Assembly: GCA_034112285.1 (NCBI GenBank)
Contig: JAWUVP010000026.1
Location: 1-46,209 of the forward strand
DNA from: JAWUVP01 sp034112285
GTDB taxonomy: Bacteria > Pseudomonadota > Gammaproteobacteria > JABDGN01
Direction: 5' to 3'
Length of the DNA: 46,209 nucleotides
The position numbers and the translations under genes are program-made. The notes below the pieces were generated by a model. That model did not search any database. It was not told where the DNA came from and saw nothing but the letters and a program-made list of their open reading frames with translations. Shown in pieces: positions 1-9,311 of this stretch (within the stretch, counting starts at the first letter, position 1; each line of letters opens with the position of its first letter).

Positions 1-3000
1 TCCCAGTGCGTTTGTTTTCCACTGTTACTATAGGCAGGAACCGCTATGACGGTATCATAGTGTTCGGACTGTGCGGGAGGAATACCTCCCGCACCTTTTG
101 GGTAATAAGCTCTTTCAATAAATACGGCGCTAAGCAGTAAACAGGGATTATCATTATCTGTATATTGTAATGCTTTGCATACTTGAGGCGTATAATAAGT
201 GCCAGGGCCATACAGTTGATGCTTACTTTTACTTAATAAAAAATTGGATTCACTAATGTTTTGTACATTGGATGGAGATGTGCCATGCCATAAAAATAAC
301 ATTTGCTTTCCTTCTGGATTGATAAACCCTGGGAATAATGAGGTGTCGTGGTTTGCGTTAGGTCTATAATCGCCTAATATTGAACCCCCATTCACACTTA
401 AACGTTTCACAATAGTCTCTAAATATAATATATAATTTTGCATACGTAGCAATGAGTTGGATTTATCCGCGAACAAATGTAAACCATTAAAGTGAAGTTT
501 TAATTCAACAGGAATTGTTGCAACTGGGCTACGCTTGAGCCTACTTATTGTTGATGTTAAAGATGCAAACTGTAAGCTTTGATTAACAATCAAACAAGCC
601 GAAGCATTGTTGAAATAAGCTTTATTTTTAGGGCAATTCACGCCACAACGTGAATGGTTAAGTAACATTAATAATTTTGAAGCATCAAAATGCTGTCGCA
701 TGCTCAGTGGAAACAAAGTATAACTTGCTAAATCACAGCTTTCCTCGCCTGCAATAAAATCAGTGTATTGTAATACACGCGAACGTCTTTCTTGCTCCTC
801 GAGTGAAGCATTCTGAGCAATGGCTAATATTTTATTTTTCTGACCTTGCAAGCTTGATAACTCCACCTCAAAAAAAGCAGAATTAAAGCCTGTATAGATG
901 CTAGGGTCTTTTAAACTTGAGCGAAATAACGAATTAAGTATTAGAGTGGCACTATGTTTTACATAAATATGTTGAAGTTCACGGGACGATTTTTTCAAAC
1001 AGCTAATGATAGCTAACATATATTCAATAATCTCATTAGCCTGTTGTCTGTAAGTCACTGCTTCCTTAGAGGCTTGTCGCCCAATTAATTCTTCTCTTAT
1101 CTCTTGTAATCTTGCTCTTTGTTTTTCCTGAATAACTACTCTCGGAGTAACGCTAATTAGATCAATCAGAATCCAGTGCTTTTTCACATTTCGAAGTTCA
1201 GAGCTAGGAGCGCTTGGGACTTGTTGCAAGGAAGTTGATGCCGAAGTAGAACCTAATAACTGACTTCTCGCTTGCTGTATTATTTTTTCTTTATTCACGC
1301 TTAACCAGAAACAACGACAATGAGAAAATGCTTTATCATTATTTGGAGCTTGCGCCCGAAGAATTGGTTCAAATATAGTATCAATTAATGTTACTAGATA
1401 GGAATTATATAAGTAAGAACTCAGCGTGTTGTGAATTGAACCGTTAATGCAATCGAGCAGAACAAAAGATTTTTCTATAATGTACATCTCTTGTTTTTTT
1501 TGTGGAATATCACTCGAAAATAATTGCTGTGTAATTAACGCCTCCTTTAATCTAGTAAACTTTATTTTATCAGTTATTAAAAGCTTTTGCTTTTCGATGT
1601 ACAACAGAATGTTGATGAGCGTGTAATATTTTTTATTTGTTTCTGGCTTTTGTAACGGAAAAATATGTAAGTGGCTTGATTTTTTGTCTGAACCTACGAA
1701 GTTAGGCACTACTTCACTTTCTATCCTGCGTTTATTTTTATGAATCCATGTAGTACTACATTGGTCAATGTCTTTGTAACTGTGGGGATGCAACTTATGA
1801 AGTGTGGCGCGAAATATATTGTTAAGAAATAATAAGGCTCGATGAGCAGTGAAAATAGATTTTAGTGTTATGAAATATGAATCACGGATACAATCTATAA
1901 ATTCTAACGTATAGACAAAAAAATCCCCAACCTGTTTTTCATAGGAAATCTCCGTATCAGATTCTTGCAAGGCAACCAAGAGCTCTCTTAATGTTTCTAA
2001 TTTGTCTGATTTATACTTACGCATATAATAAGGCGAAACAACATCGATCAGGCTCAATAAGACTAAATATAGTTTTGGCGCCTTGACATCTTGCAACGGC
2101 AATTGCGATGAGGGCGCTATCCTTAAATAAAGCGGTGCCGTAAAAGGCTCCGATGCTTGTTCTCTAGCTGGCTCAGCTGTTTTTTCAACATGATTATCAG
2201 CATGTGTGCTCGGCTGCACACCATGCCTCGACGCCATGATCGCTCTAACAGTGGATATCAGATCCTGCCATCCATAAGCCTTAAAATAATCAATCGCGTA
2301 GAATTGACGCTCATCTGAATTAAAGTTGCACCAATCTACTGCAACCAATTGGTTTTTTACTAAATAGGCACAAAGTTCTTTGTTTTTTTGTTTGGCATAA
2401 TAGAGTAACGCTACACCAAAATTTTCCGGATCACCTGGAGTTGGCTGATGTGTTTGCACAATATGTTTTAATGTTAGTGTCAATTCTTTTTCACATAAAT
2501 ACTGCAGTAAGGTCTTGCCGTTTATTAATGTGGATAAATTATAATTTTGTAAAGTTTTGCTAATGAGCTCATGTTGTTCATGAAGACAAAATTGCAGCAT
2601 TGCGTTATGGGCAACAAGCCAACCTTCAGCAGATTTCGCCATGATGTGAACATCTGATTTAGCATAGCAGTTGTTAATTTTGGTTGCATTACACAGCTCG
2701 ATTAATTTATTGCATTCTTCCCAATACTCAGAATAGGCGAGTCCTGCCAATGTAGTGGATAGGATAGGCTCTTGGATGCGTGAACCTTTAGGAAAATTGT
2801 CTTGCTGTATGAAAAATTGTACTGTTGCCCAGTGCTTTCTTTCTACTGCACAAACAAATGCCGATTCTAAGTTAAAGGCTAAACTAGCCTCTTTGCCTTT
2901 GGAAGAGTCAACAGCTTTTTTAAAGAGCACTTTTATTAACTCAAGTTTACCCTGTTCGGCAGCCTTTTTGATGAGTACGGGTATATAGCAAAGGCCCGTT

Positions 3001-3338
3001 TCAGATTCTACTATTTTAATGATTAGCTCAATTTGATCTTTATCAATAAAATAATCACAGGCTGCCCTCTCACACATATGACTATTAATAGAGATGTTGC
3101 CGTACATCGCACATACCGCTTTAAGATTTATAAGTTCAGAGCAGAGCTTCCATTGCTCTGCTTGAGCAGCAAGCGACATACAGCGCGTCAGATCCGAAAT
3201 GACGTCTTGCTGCTCTAGCGGATTATCCCAGCCGTCGTTATAAAAATCAAAATTTTGTACCACCTGATAGAGCTCGCGCCAATTAGAGCTTTTTGTATAC
3301 TCAGCCAAGAAATAATGAAAATTTCCGTGATATGACAT
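1..3338 (-). CDS. Ankyrin-like repeat protein with C-terminal PARP-type ADP-ribosyltransferase domain (3' end cut by window edge)
   Basis: I translated the minus strand from the ATG at 3338 and found no stop down to base 1, so at least 1112 complete codons are present and the C-terminus lies outside the window. Residues about 120-345 look like degenerate ankyrin helix pairs (for example NGKTLLQYLCEKE near residue 273). The middle is helical, with no family I recognise. The C-terminal part matches the PARP catalytic fold: LWHGTSPSNVQNI with H1018, then YGPGTYYTPQVCKALQY with Y1048, as in the WHG and GxYFAD..SKS..Y motifs of PARPs. Sixty-five residues later the reading breaks at QTHW plus a codon starting GA (Glu or Asp), exactly where the catalytic Glu of the H-Y-E triad is expected. 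An AAAGAG ribosome site lies 6 bases before the ATG. Known: PARPs transfer ADP-ribose from NAD+. Inferred: a host-directed effector; the target is unknown. Confidence 0.85.
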   Translation of the reverse strand, partial: MSYHGNFHYFLAEYTKSSNWRELYQVVQNFDFYNDGWDNPLEQQDVISDLTRCMSLAAQAEQWKLCSELINLKAVCAMYGNISINSHMCERAACDYFIDKDQIELIIKIVESETGLCYIPVLIKKAAEQGKLELIKVLFKKAVDSSKGKEASLAFNLESAFVCAVERKHWATVQFFIQQDNFPKGSRIQEPILSTTLAGLAYSEYWEECNKLIELCNATKINNCYAKSDVHIMAKSAEGWLVAHNAMLQFCLHEQHELISKTLQNYNLSTLINGKTLLQYLCEKELTLTLKHIVQTHQPTPGDPENFGVALLYYAKQKNKELCAYLVKNQLVAVDWCNFNSDERQFYAIDYFKAYGWQDLISTVRAIMASRHGVQPSTHADNHVEKTAEPAREQASEPFTAPLYLRIAPSSQLPLQDVKAPKLYLVLLSLIDVVSPYYMRKYKSDKLETLRELLVALQESDTEISYEKQVGDFFVYTLEFIDCIRDSYFITLKSIFTAHRALLFLNNIFRATLHKLHPHSYKDIDQCSTTWIHKNKRRIESEVVPNFVGSDKKSSHLHIFPLQKPETNKKYYTLINILLYIEKQKLLITDKIKFTRLKEALITQQLFSSDIPQKKQEMYIIEKSFVLLDCINGSIHNTLSSYLYNSYLVTLIDTIFEPILRAQAPNNDKAFSHCRCFWLSVNKEKIIQQARSQLLGSTSASTSLQQVPSAPSSELRNVKKHWILIDLISVTPRVVIQEKQRARLQEIREELIGRQASKEAVTYRQQANEIIEYMLAIISCLKKSSRELQHIYVKHSATLILNSLFRSSLKDPSIYTGFNSAFFEVELSSLQGQKNKILAIAQNASLEEQERRSRVLQYTDFIAGEESCDLASYTLFPLSMRQHFDASKLLMLLNHSRCGVNCPKNKAYFNNASACLIVNQSLQFASLTSTISRLKRSPVATIPVELKLHFNGLHLFADKSNSLLRMQNYILYLETIVKRLSVNGGSILGDYRPNANHDTSLFPGFINPEGKQMLFLWHGTSPSNVQNISESNFLLSKSKHQLYGPGTYYTPQVCKALQYTDNDNPCLLLSAVFIERAYYPKGAGGIPPAQSEHYDTVIAVPAYSNSGKQTHW

Positions 3339-3368
3339 GAACGACTCTTTATTGTTGATGCGTTCAAT

Positions 3369-3377
3369 TTTATACCA
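3369..3377 (-). promoter_or_regulatory. Extended -10 promoter element for the PARP-like gene
   Basis: On the minus strand the sequence reads TGGTATAAA about 30 bases before the ATG at 3338, which is an extended -10 (TGN-TATAAA). I see no good -35 element at the usual distance, as is common with extended -10 promoters. The start site is inferred. Confidence 0.35.
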
Positions 3378-3645
3378 TTTTTATTAAGCAAACATTAATC
3401 CTGTATCTTTATTTCAATATCGTTGACCTGGCATTGAGACAATAGAAAATCGAGGAAATGAATTTAATTCTTAAGGTTAGTTTCAGTCTCATGTAGACAT
3501 ATCCGGTTTTATCCCAACGGTTCTCCTCAGTGCAATTGCTGATATTACTTTAGCCTTGCAATTTGCATTCTACGAGGTTTGCAAAGAGCTAACTCAGTCT
3601 CTTTGTCTTGTTTCTTTGACGCCCTATGAATTGAGCCGGTTTAAG

Positions 3646-3681
3646 CCGTATTAACGCTGGAATTAGCACGCGTTAATACGG
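3646..3681. promoter_or_regulatory. Perfect 12-bp inverted repeat, candidate operator of cbpA
   Basis: CCGTATTAACGC at 3646-3657 and GCGTTAATACGG at 3670-3681 are exact reverse complements separated by 12 bases. The right arm ends immediately before the TATACT box at 3682, so the repeat covers the -35 region and spacer of the presumed cbpA promoter. This is a typical position for a repressor or activator dimer. The 24-bp centre spacing would place the two half-sites on nearly the same helical face. The regulator is not identifiable from the window. Confidence 0.5.
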
Positions 3682-3687
3682 TATACT
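3682..3687 (+). promoter_or_regulatory. -10 box of the cbpA-cbpM operon
   Basis: TATACT lies 35 bases before the cbpA ATG. The -35 region is poor (GGAATT at 3659-3664) and falls inside the inverted repeat, suggesting regulated activity. Confidence 0.4.
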
Positions 3688-3722
3688 ACCTCTCAATTAT
3701 CACATTGATTTTCAAGGTAAAT

Positions 3723-4682
3723 ATGGATTTTCAAGACTATTATAAACTCCTGGGCGTGGGTAAAAGCGTCACCGATGCCGATTTGAAAAAATCTTTTCGA
3801 AAATTGGCACGTAAATATCACCCCGATGTTAGTAAAGAACCCAATGCGGAAGAGAAATTTAAGCAGGTTAAAGAAGCCTATGAAGTGCTTAAAGATCCCG
3901 AAAAGCGTAAATTTTATGACCAATATGGCGAAAACTGGAAGCAAGCTCAGCAAGGGGGCTATTCCAGCGGCGGTCATCCGGGTGCCGGGCGCTCTGGTTT
4001 TGGAGCAGGGGGCTTCACTGGCGCCAATACTGACGGTTTCAGTGATTTCTTTTCAGACATGTTCGGCGGTGGTGGCGGGTTTCACCAAGCTGGTGGTCGT
4101 CGTCGTAGTCATCAAGCCCGTGGAGAAGATATGCATAGTAAAGTAAAAGTTAGCCTTGAAGACGCCTTTAAAGGCACCACGCGTAGTTTGCGCTTGCAGG
4201 TGCCCGAGACCGGTGCCAACGGCCGCGTGACGCAGAAAATAAAAACCTTGAATGTCAAAATTCCCAAGGGCGTGACGGCAGGGCAGCAAATTCGTTTATC
4301 TGGCCAAGGTGATGTTGGTCAAGGTGGTGGGCCTAATGGAGATTTATATCTCGAAGTCGAATTTGAAGCGCACAAGCTTTACACCGTTGAAGGTAAAGAC
4401 GTTTATTACCGTTTAGCCCTCGCACCATGGGAAGCGGCTTTGGGTGATAAGTTAACCGTGCCGTTAGTGGAAGGCAAAGTAGATTTAAAAATTCCTGCCG
4501 GCTCTGCTGCAGGCAAGAAAATGCGCCTTAAAGGTAAAGGCTTACCCGCAAAAGTGGCCGGAGATTTTTACGTTGTGTTAGATATGGTGGCCCCTGAGGC
4601 TGAAACTGAAGTGCAAAAAGCGGCTTATGAAAGCTTTGCCAATGCCTTTCCTGAATTTGCTCCGCGCAAACAGGCGGCATAA
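3723..4682 (+). CDS. cbpA: DnaJ-class co-chaperone CbpA (curved DNA-binding protein)
   Basis: The protein has an N-terminal J domain (residues about 5-70) with the HPD motif in KYHPDV, a Gly/Phe-rich linker (residues about 80-130), and the two beta-rich DnaJ C-terminal domains. It lacks the Cys-rich zinc finger of DnaJ itself, which identifies the CbpA type. At 319 residues it is close to the E. coli protein (306). It would stimulate the ATPase of DnaK and may bind curved DNA. I chose the ATG at 3723 because AAGG lies 5 bases upstream; an in-frame TTG at 3705 would add six residues but has no ribosome site. The stop overlaps the cbpM start (TAATG), and cbpM encodes its modulator, which strengthens the assignment. 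Confidence 0.93.
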   Translation: MDFQDYYKLLGVGKSVTDADLKKSFRKLARKYHPDVSKEPNAEEKFKQVKEAYEVLKDPEKRKFYDQYGENWKQAQQGGYSSGGHPGAGRSGFGAGGFTGANTDGFSDFFSDMFGGGGGFHQAGGRRRSHQARGEDMHSKVKVSLEDAFKGTTRSLRLQVPETGANGRVTQKIKTLNVKIPKGVTAGQQIRLSGQGDVGQGGGPNGDLYLEVEFEAHKLYTVEGKDVYYRLALAPWEAALGDKLTVPLVEGKVDLKIPAGSAAGKKMRLKGKGLPAKVAGDFYVVLDMVAPEAETEVQKAAYESFANAFPEFAPRKQAA

Positions 4683-5014
4683 TGGCCGTTAAAAAGCCAG
4701 TGAAAACGCTTAAAGCCATTTTGGTTGACGAGCAAGCTTTGAGCTTGCTAGATATTTGTCGCGCTGTGGGCAGCCCTGCAGAAGTGATTGTTGAATTGGT
4801 TGAATACGGGATTATTGAGCCAGCCAAAGGGCGCAAGCCAGCCAGCTGGGAATTTACCGCATACACGTTAAAGCGCACTCGCGTGGCTACTCGCTTGCAA
4901 CAAGATTTACGCATTGATTTAGACGGCTTGGGCCTGGCCATGGATTTACTCGAAGAAGTGCAAGATTTACGTCGCCGCGTTAGCTTTTACGAGCAACATT
5001 TCAACAAAGATTAA
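4682..5014 (+). CDS. cbpM: Chaperone modulator CbpM
   Basis: This 110-residue protein has a MerR-like helix-turn-helix fold (residues about 14-60, including ICRAVGSPAEVIVELVEYGI and a Trp-Glu-Phe strand), then a C-terminal helix ending in LRRRVSFYEQHF. This is the plan of E. coli CbpM (about 101 residues), which binds the J domain of CbpA and inhibits it rather than acting as a transcription factor. The start codon overlaps the cbpA stop by one base, implying translational coupling and fixed stoichiometry. The N-terminal basic stretch (AVKKPVKTLK) is slightly longer than in E. coli. The assignment rests on length, fold pattern and position. Confidence 0.88.
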   Translation: MAVKKPVKTLKAILVDEQALSLLDICRAVGSPAEVIVELVEYGIIEPAKGRKPASWEFTAYTLKRTRVATRLQQDLRIDLDGLGLAMDLLEEVQDLRRRVSFYEQHFNKD

Positions 5015-5028
5015 GGAAAGTTAGCTTT

Positions 5029-6210
5029 ATGCGCCAACATCGCAAATCAGCCTCTATTATTGTTATTATTCTCATGCTTATTTTGGGTGGTCTATATGCC
5101 TGGCACCAAGTGCGCAGTCATTTGGCAGCCAAAGCCAGTGCGGCGGTGGGAAATAAACCTATTGTGGTGGAAACAGCGAGTGTGAAAAGCCAAGTATGGC
5201 ATCCACAAATTGACGCCATTGGCTCTTTTGTGGCGCAACAAGGCATTTATGTGACCACGCAAGTGGCCGGTGTGGTGCAAAGTATTGATTTTAAATCAGG
5301 CGATTTTGTGGATAAAGGCACTAAACTCATTCAGCTAAATGCGAGTGTGTTGGCCGCAACCGCAGCGCAAAGTAAAGCCAAGCATGACATTGCGGTGTCA
5401 ACCTACAAGCGCGATGAAGCACTTTATCAACGCCATGCCATCGCGTTACAAACGTTAGAAAGTGACAAGGCGGCCATGGATGAAGCCAAAGGCGCCATGG
5501 ACGAAGATGCGGCTAACTTGCAACAAACCACCATTAGCGCACCGTTTACTGGGCGCTTAGGTATACGCCAAATTAATATTGGCCAATATGTACAGCCGGC
5601 CGATAATATAGTGAGCTTACAATCGGTGGATCCTATGTTGGTCGATTTTTCTTTACCCGAGGTGTATTTGCGAAAAATTCAAGTCGGTAACCAAGTGTTA
5701 GTGACAACCTCTGCTTATCCTGGGCAAACCTTTAGCGGTAAAATTACTGCGTTAAACTCAACGCTCAGTAGCGATACCCGCACGTTAGGCATTCGCGCTG
5801 AAGTGCCTAATAAAAATAAATTATTGGTCCCCGGTATGTATGCTAATGTCAAAGTGGTTATTCCCATGAAGAGTAATGTGTTAACTGTGCCGCAAATGTC
5901 GATTCAATATTCACCGTTTGGTGACACGGTGTTTGTGGTGCAAAATCATAAAGCTGTGCAACGTTATATTAGTTTAGGTGAGCAACGTGGCGCCGAAATT
6001 GCGATTACGCGCGGTATTTCTGACGGGGAAACAATTGTTTCCGTGGGGGGCAACAAGTTACAAAATGGTTCAGCGGTTATTACCAAAGACGAGTTGGCTG
6101 CGCAAAAACAAGCGGCGGTTGAGCAAAAAATTTCTGGTAACAATCCGGCGAGTGCTGATTCAAAATCAACCGATGCTAAATCTGATACAGCAGCTCAAGG
6201 TAAAGCGTAA
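5029..6210 (+). CDS. RND efflux periplasmic adaptor subunit (HlyD/AcrA family)
   Basis: A single N-terminal membrane anchor (residues about 7-26) is followed by the lipoyl-like domain halves, a short helical hairpin (residues about 110-165, AAQSKAKHDIAVSTYKRD) and the beta-barrel and membrane-proximal domains; TISAPFTGRLGIRQIN is the typical second lipoyl half. There is no lipobox, so the protein is anchored by the uncleaved helix. The tail after residue 370 is rich in Lys, Ser and Ala and probably disordered. It would bridge the inner-membrane pump encoded next to an outer-membrane TolC-like channel that is not in the window. AAGGAAAG lies 8 bases before the ATG. The stop overlaps the pump gene (TAATG). 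The substrate cannot be told from sequence; the MexH/MdtA-type grouping is by general resemblance. Confidence 0.9.
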   Translation: MRQHRKSASIIVIILMLILGGLYAWHQVRSHLAAKASAAVGNKPIVVETASVKSQVWHPQIDAIGSFVAQQGIYVTTQVAGVVQSIDFKSGDFVDKGTKLIQLNASVLAATAAQSKAKHDIAVSTYKRDEALYQRHAIALQTLESDKAAMDEAKGAMDEDAANLQQTTISAPFTGRLGIRQINIGQYVQPADNIVSLQSVDPMLVDFSLPEVYLRKIQVGNQVLVTTSAYPGQTFSGKITALNSTLSSDTRTLGIRAEVPNKNKLLVPGMYANVKVVIPMKSNVLTVPQMSIQYSPFGDTVFVVQNHKAVQRYISLGEQRGAEIAITRGISDGETIVSVGGNKLQNGSAVITKDELAAQKQAAVEQKISGNNPASADSKSTDAKSDTAAQGKA

Positions 6211-9200
6211 TGCGTTTCACAGATATATTCATTAAGCGTCCGGTACTCGCCAGTGTCATTAGCCTCTTAATTGCAGTGGTGGGCTTAATGGCACTTAATA
6301 AGCTGCCGTTGCGTGAATTTCCTGAAGTTAATTTATCTAACATCAATGTCACCAGCACCTTCCCAGGTACCACTGCGCAAGCTATGCAAAGTATGGTGAC
6401 CGATTACATTCAAAATGCAGTCGCTAGTGTAGATGGCGTTGATTATATTTCTTCTTATAGCGCAAGTGGCACCAGCGTGGTCTCGCTGCATTTGTTGCCA
6501 GGTACGGATGTGAACCAAGTTATTACTGAAGTGACCACGAAAGTTCAACAAACTAAATCTAATTTACCCACCGATGCCAGTTTTCAAAACCCTATAGTGC
6601 AAAAAGCGAATGCCGACAGTAATGGCGGCTTAATGTATATTGCTTTTTACAGCGATAAAATGACCACGGAGCAAATTAGTGCTTATGTGAGCCAAGTGGT
6701 TTCCAAACGTTTACAAGCCGTGCAAGGTGTTGCTGGGGCGGGCGCTTCTGGCAGCCGAACCTATGCCATGCGTGTTTGGTTAGACCCTGTGCTAATGGCG
6801 GCGAAAAGCGTCACCGTGCCCGAAGTGCAATTAGCTTTAACCAGCAACAATGTTGTGGGCGGGGCAGGTTATGTGGAAGGCAAAGATACCTTGTTTTATA
6901 TTGAGGCTGAAACGGGGTTAACCTCGGTTGATGGCTTTAATAATGTGGTGGTGAAAAAAGGCGCTGATGGCAAAACGTTGGTGCGAATTAAAGATATCGG
7001 CTACGCGCAATTAGGTGCCACCAGCTATAACAATTCGGTATTGGCCAATGGCAAGCCGGCTGTGGTGGTGCGCATTACCACTAAAGCGGGTGCCAATCCG
7101 TTAACAGTGGCCAAAGGCATCTATAAAGTCTTACCAGAAATTACCAGCAGCTTGCCCGCCAGCATGCATGCGCAAATTGTTTATGATCAAAGCCGTTTTA
7201 TTAGTGCTTCAGTTAGCACCGTGATGGAAACGATTGTTGAAGCCGCGCTGATTGTTATTTTAATTATCTTTTTAAGCTTAGGTTCGCTGCGTGCGGTGTT
7301 GGTACCGGCTATTACTATCCCACTGTCATTGATTGGTGTGTGTGCCATCATGATGGCGCTGAATTTTTCTTTTAACGTGTTAACGTTATTAGCTTTAGTC
7401 TTAGCCATTGGCTTGGTGGTTGATGACGCGATTGTGGTGTCTGAAAATATTACCCGTCATTTAGAGAATGGCGTGCCACCCATGAAAGCAGCCTTAAATG
7501 GCGCGCGCGAAATTGCTACGCCAGTGATCACGATGACCATTACTTTAATGGCCGTGTTTTTGCCGGTGGGTTTGGCCGGCGGTTTGACCGGCGTGTTGTT
7601 TAGTGAGTTTGCTTATACGCTGGCCGGTGCAGTGTTAGTGTCGGGCGTAATATCGTTAACGTTATCACCGATGATGTGTTCACGTATTTTAAGCTTGGAA
7701 CAATTAGAACGCCCCTTTGTGAAGCGTGTCGATTCGTTTTTTAATGGCATACGTAACCGTTATCAAAATTTATTATCAAGAACCTTAGATGCACGGCCGG
7801 TGATTGTGTTTGTTGCGGTTTGTATTATTGCTAGCTGTTTCCTACTATATATGACTACCGCTTCAGAATTAGCACCCACAGAAGATCAAGGTGTGATTTT
7901 TGGGCAAGCCAGTGCGCCAAGTTACGCCACGATTGATTTTACCGATAAATATATGAAGCAAATTCAAGATATTGTAAAAGGTATTCCAGAAGCAGAAAGC
8001 ACCTCGGTGTTTACTTATCGCAATAGTGGTTCTTTTACTATTTTGTTAAAGCCGCGTGACGAACGTAAACGCAGTGCTGGCAGTATTGAAGATGAAGTGA
8101 GTGCTAAGCTGCAAAATATTCCTGGCCTAACCAGTTATCTGCAAGACTTGCCAACGCTGCCTGGTGGTGGCTTAGGTTTTGCCTTACAGTTTGCGTTAAC
8201 CACGCCTAATCCGGATCCTGAACTCCTGTTTCAAGTGAGTGATGAACTTTTGCAGCGTGCCAAAGCCAGCCACATGTTTAAACATGTGGATATTCAAATG
8301 AAGCTCGATACGCCGTTATGGGATGTTTATATTAATCGCAGCAAAGCCGCGCAAATGGGCATCACAAGTTTACAAATTATTACCGCGTTAAATGGCATGC
8401 TCGGTGGCGGACATATTAATTATTTCCGTTTAGCAGGGCAAAACTATCAAGTGATACCCCAAGCCTTGAAAGATGCGCGCATGAGCCCGGATGTTATTAA
8501 GACCATCAATGTTGTGACCGATGCGGGGCAAATGGTGCCGCTGGCAAACTTTATTACCATGAAAAAAGTGGTCAAGGCAACAACACTGCGTCAATTCCAA
8601 CGCTTAAATTCCACCTTTGTGAATGCCACCATGGCCGATGGTTATAGCTTGTCAGATGGGTTGGCTTACATGACCACCACGGCCAAGAAAATTATGCCAG
8701 CAGGCATGTCATATAACGTGGGTGGACAAGCCCGGCAGATGCAGCAAGAGGGTAACCGAATGCTGATTACTTTTAGCTTTGCCTTGATTATTATTTTCTT
8801 AGTTTTGGCGGCGCAGTTCGAAAGCTTTCGTGATCCGATTATTGTGATGATGTCGGTGCCGATGTCGCTGTTTGGTGCGCTAATCCCCTTGAATATGGGT
8901 TTTGGTACGATCAATTTATTTACTCAAATTGGTTTCTTAACCTTAATTGGTTTGATTAGTAAGCACGGAATTTTGATTGTGCAATTCGCCAATCAGTTAC
9001 AAGAGCAAGATGGTTTGTCGGTAAAAGATGCGGTAGTTAAAGCAGCTTCTATTCGTTTGCGGCCGATATTGATGACCACCGCGGCCATGACATTTGGCGT
9101 GCTGCCGTTAATTTTTGCGGTAAAAGGAATGGCAAATAGTCAACGCGATATTGCTTTAGTTATTTTCTTTGGCATGTTAATTGGCACGTGTTTCACCTTG

Positions 9201-9254
9201 TTTGTGGTGCCAACAATTTATACTTATTTAGCTAAGAAGCGCGGAACGCATTAA
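6210..9254 (+). CDS. RND family multidrug efflux permease (AcrB/MexB-like, inner membrane)
   Basis: The 1014-residue protein has the duplicated RND plan: a transmembrane helix at residues 10-30, a large periplasmic loop, six membrane helices, then the same again. The fourth helix carries IGLVVDDAIVVSEN with the Asp pair used for proton relay, and the Lys of the relay is expected in the second half (near GLISKHGILIVQF). The N-terminal FTDIFIKRPVLASVISLL and the ELAPTEDQG motif starting the second periplasmic loop are typical of the HAE1 drug-exporting subfamily. It is a proton-driven exporter working with the adaptor encoded directly upstream, whose stop codon it overlaps. No outer-membrane channel gene follows, so it must share one encoded elsewhere. 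Confidence 0.94.
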   Translation: MRFTDIFIKRPVLASVISLLIAVVGLMALNKLPLREFPEVNLSNINVTSTFPGTTAQAMQSMVTDYIQNAVASVDGVDYISSYSASGTSVVSLHLLPGTDVNQVITEVTTKVQQTKSNLPTDASFQNPIVQKANADSNGGLMYIAFYSDKMTTEQISAYVSQVVSKRLQAVQGVAGAGASGSRTYAMRVWLDPVLMAAKSVTVPEVQLALTSNNVVGGAGYVEGKDTLFYIEAETGLTSVDGFNNVVVKKGADGKTLVRIKDIGYAQLGATSYNNSVLANGKPAVVVRITTKAGANPLTVAKGIYKVLPEITSSLPASMHAQIVYDQSRFISASVSTVMETIVEAALIVILIIFLSLGSLRAVLVPAITIPLSLIGVCAIMMALNFSFNVLTLLALVLAIGLVVDDAIVVSENITRHLENGVPPMKAALNGAREIATPVITMTITLMAVFLPVGLAGGLTGVLFSEFAYTLAGAVLVSGVISLTLSPMMCSRILSLEQLERPFVKRVDSFFNGIRNRYQNLLSRTLDARPVIVFVAVCIIASCFLLYMTTASELAPTEDQGVIFGQASAPSYATIDFTDKYMKQIQDIVKGIPEAESTSVFTYRNSGSFTILLKPRDERKRSAGSIEDEVSAKLQNIPGLTSYLQDLPTLPGGGLGFALQFALTTPNPDPELLFQVSDELLQRAKASHMFKHVDIQMKLDTPLWDVYINRSKAAQMGITSLQIITALNGMLGGGHINYFRLAGQNYQVIPQALKDARMSPDVIKTINVVTDAGQMVPLANFITMKKVVKATTLRQFQRLNSTFVNATMADGYSLSDGLAYMTTTAKKIMPAGMSYNVGGQARQMQQEGNRMLITFSFALIIIFLVLAAQFESFRDPIIVMMSVPMSLFGALIPLNMGFGTINLFTQIGFLTLIGLISKHGILIVQFANQLQEQDGLSVKDAVVKAASIRLRPILMTTAAMTFGVLPLIFAVKGMANSQRDIALVIFFGMLIGTCFTLFVVPTIYTYLAKKRGTH

Positions 9255-9259
9255 TTTCA

Positions 9260-9287
9260 TTCGCTACGGAGAAATACCCGTAGCGAA
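9260..9287. other. Stem-loop between the efflux pump and LysE genes
   Basis: TTCGCTACGG (9260-9269) pairs perfectly with CCGTAGCGAA (9278-9287) across an 8-base loop. Only an A-rich run follows on the plus strand, so it is not a standard Rho-independent terminator. It may protect the 3' end of the efflux mRNA or pause polymerase. Confidence 0.45.
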
Positions 9288-9311
9288 AAATATAAATTTA
9301 TGGAGTTAACT

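Larger units (their letters stand above)
3339..3722. other. Divergent intergenic region between the PARP-like gene and cbpA
   Basis: This 384-base gap separates two divergently transcribed genes. It holds the extended -10 of the PARP-like gene at its left end, and the inverted repeat and -10 box of cbpA at its right end. I see no further gene or RNA between about 3400 and 3640. Confidence 0.6.

Noticed and set aside
2755..3218. Two plus-strand ORFs of 77 and 61 codons
   Set aside because: They lie antisense within the continuous minus-strand frame of the ankyrin/PARP gene and have no ribosome site or family resemblance.
9260..9287. Stem-loop after the RND pump as a terminator
   Set aside because: The stem is perfect but neither strand has a T-run after it, so I list it only as a stem-loop.
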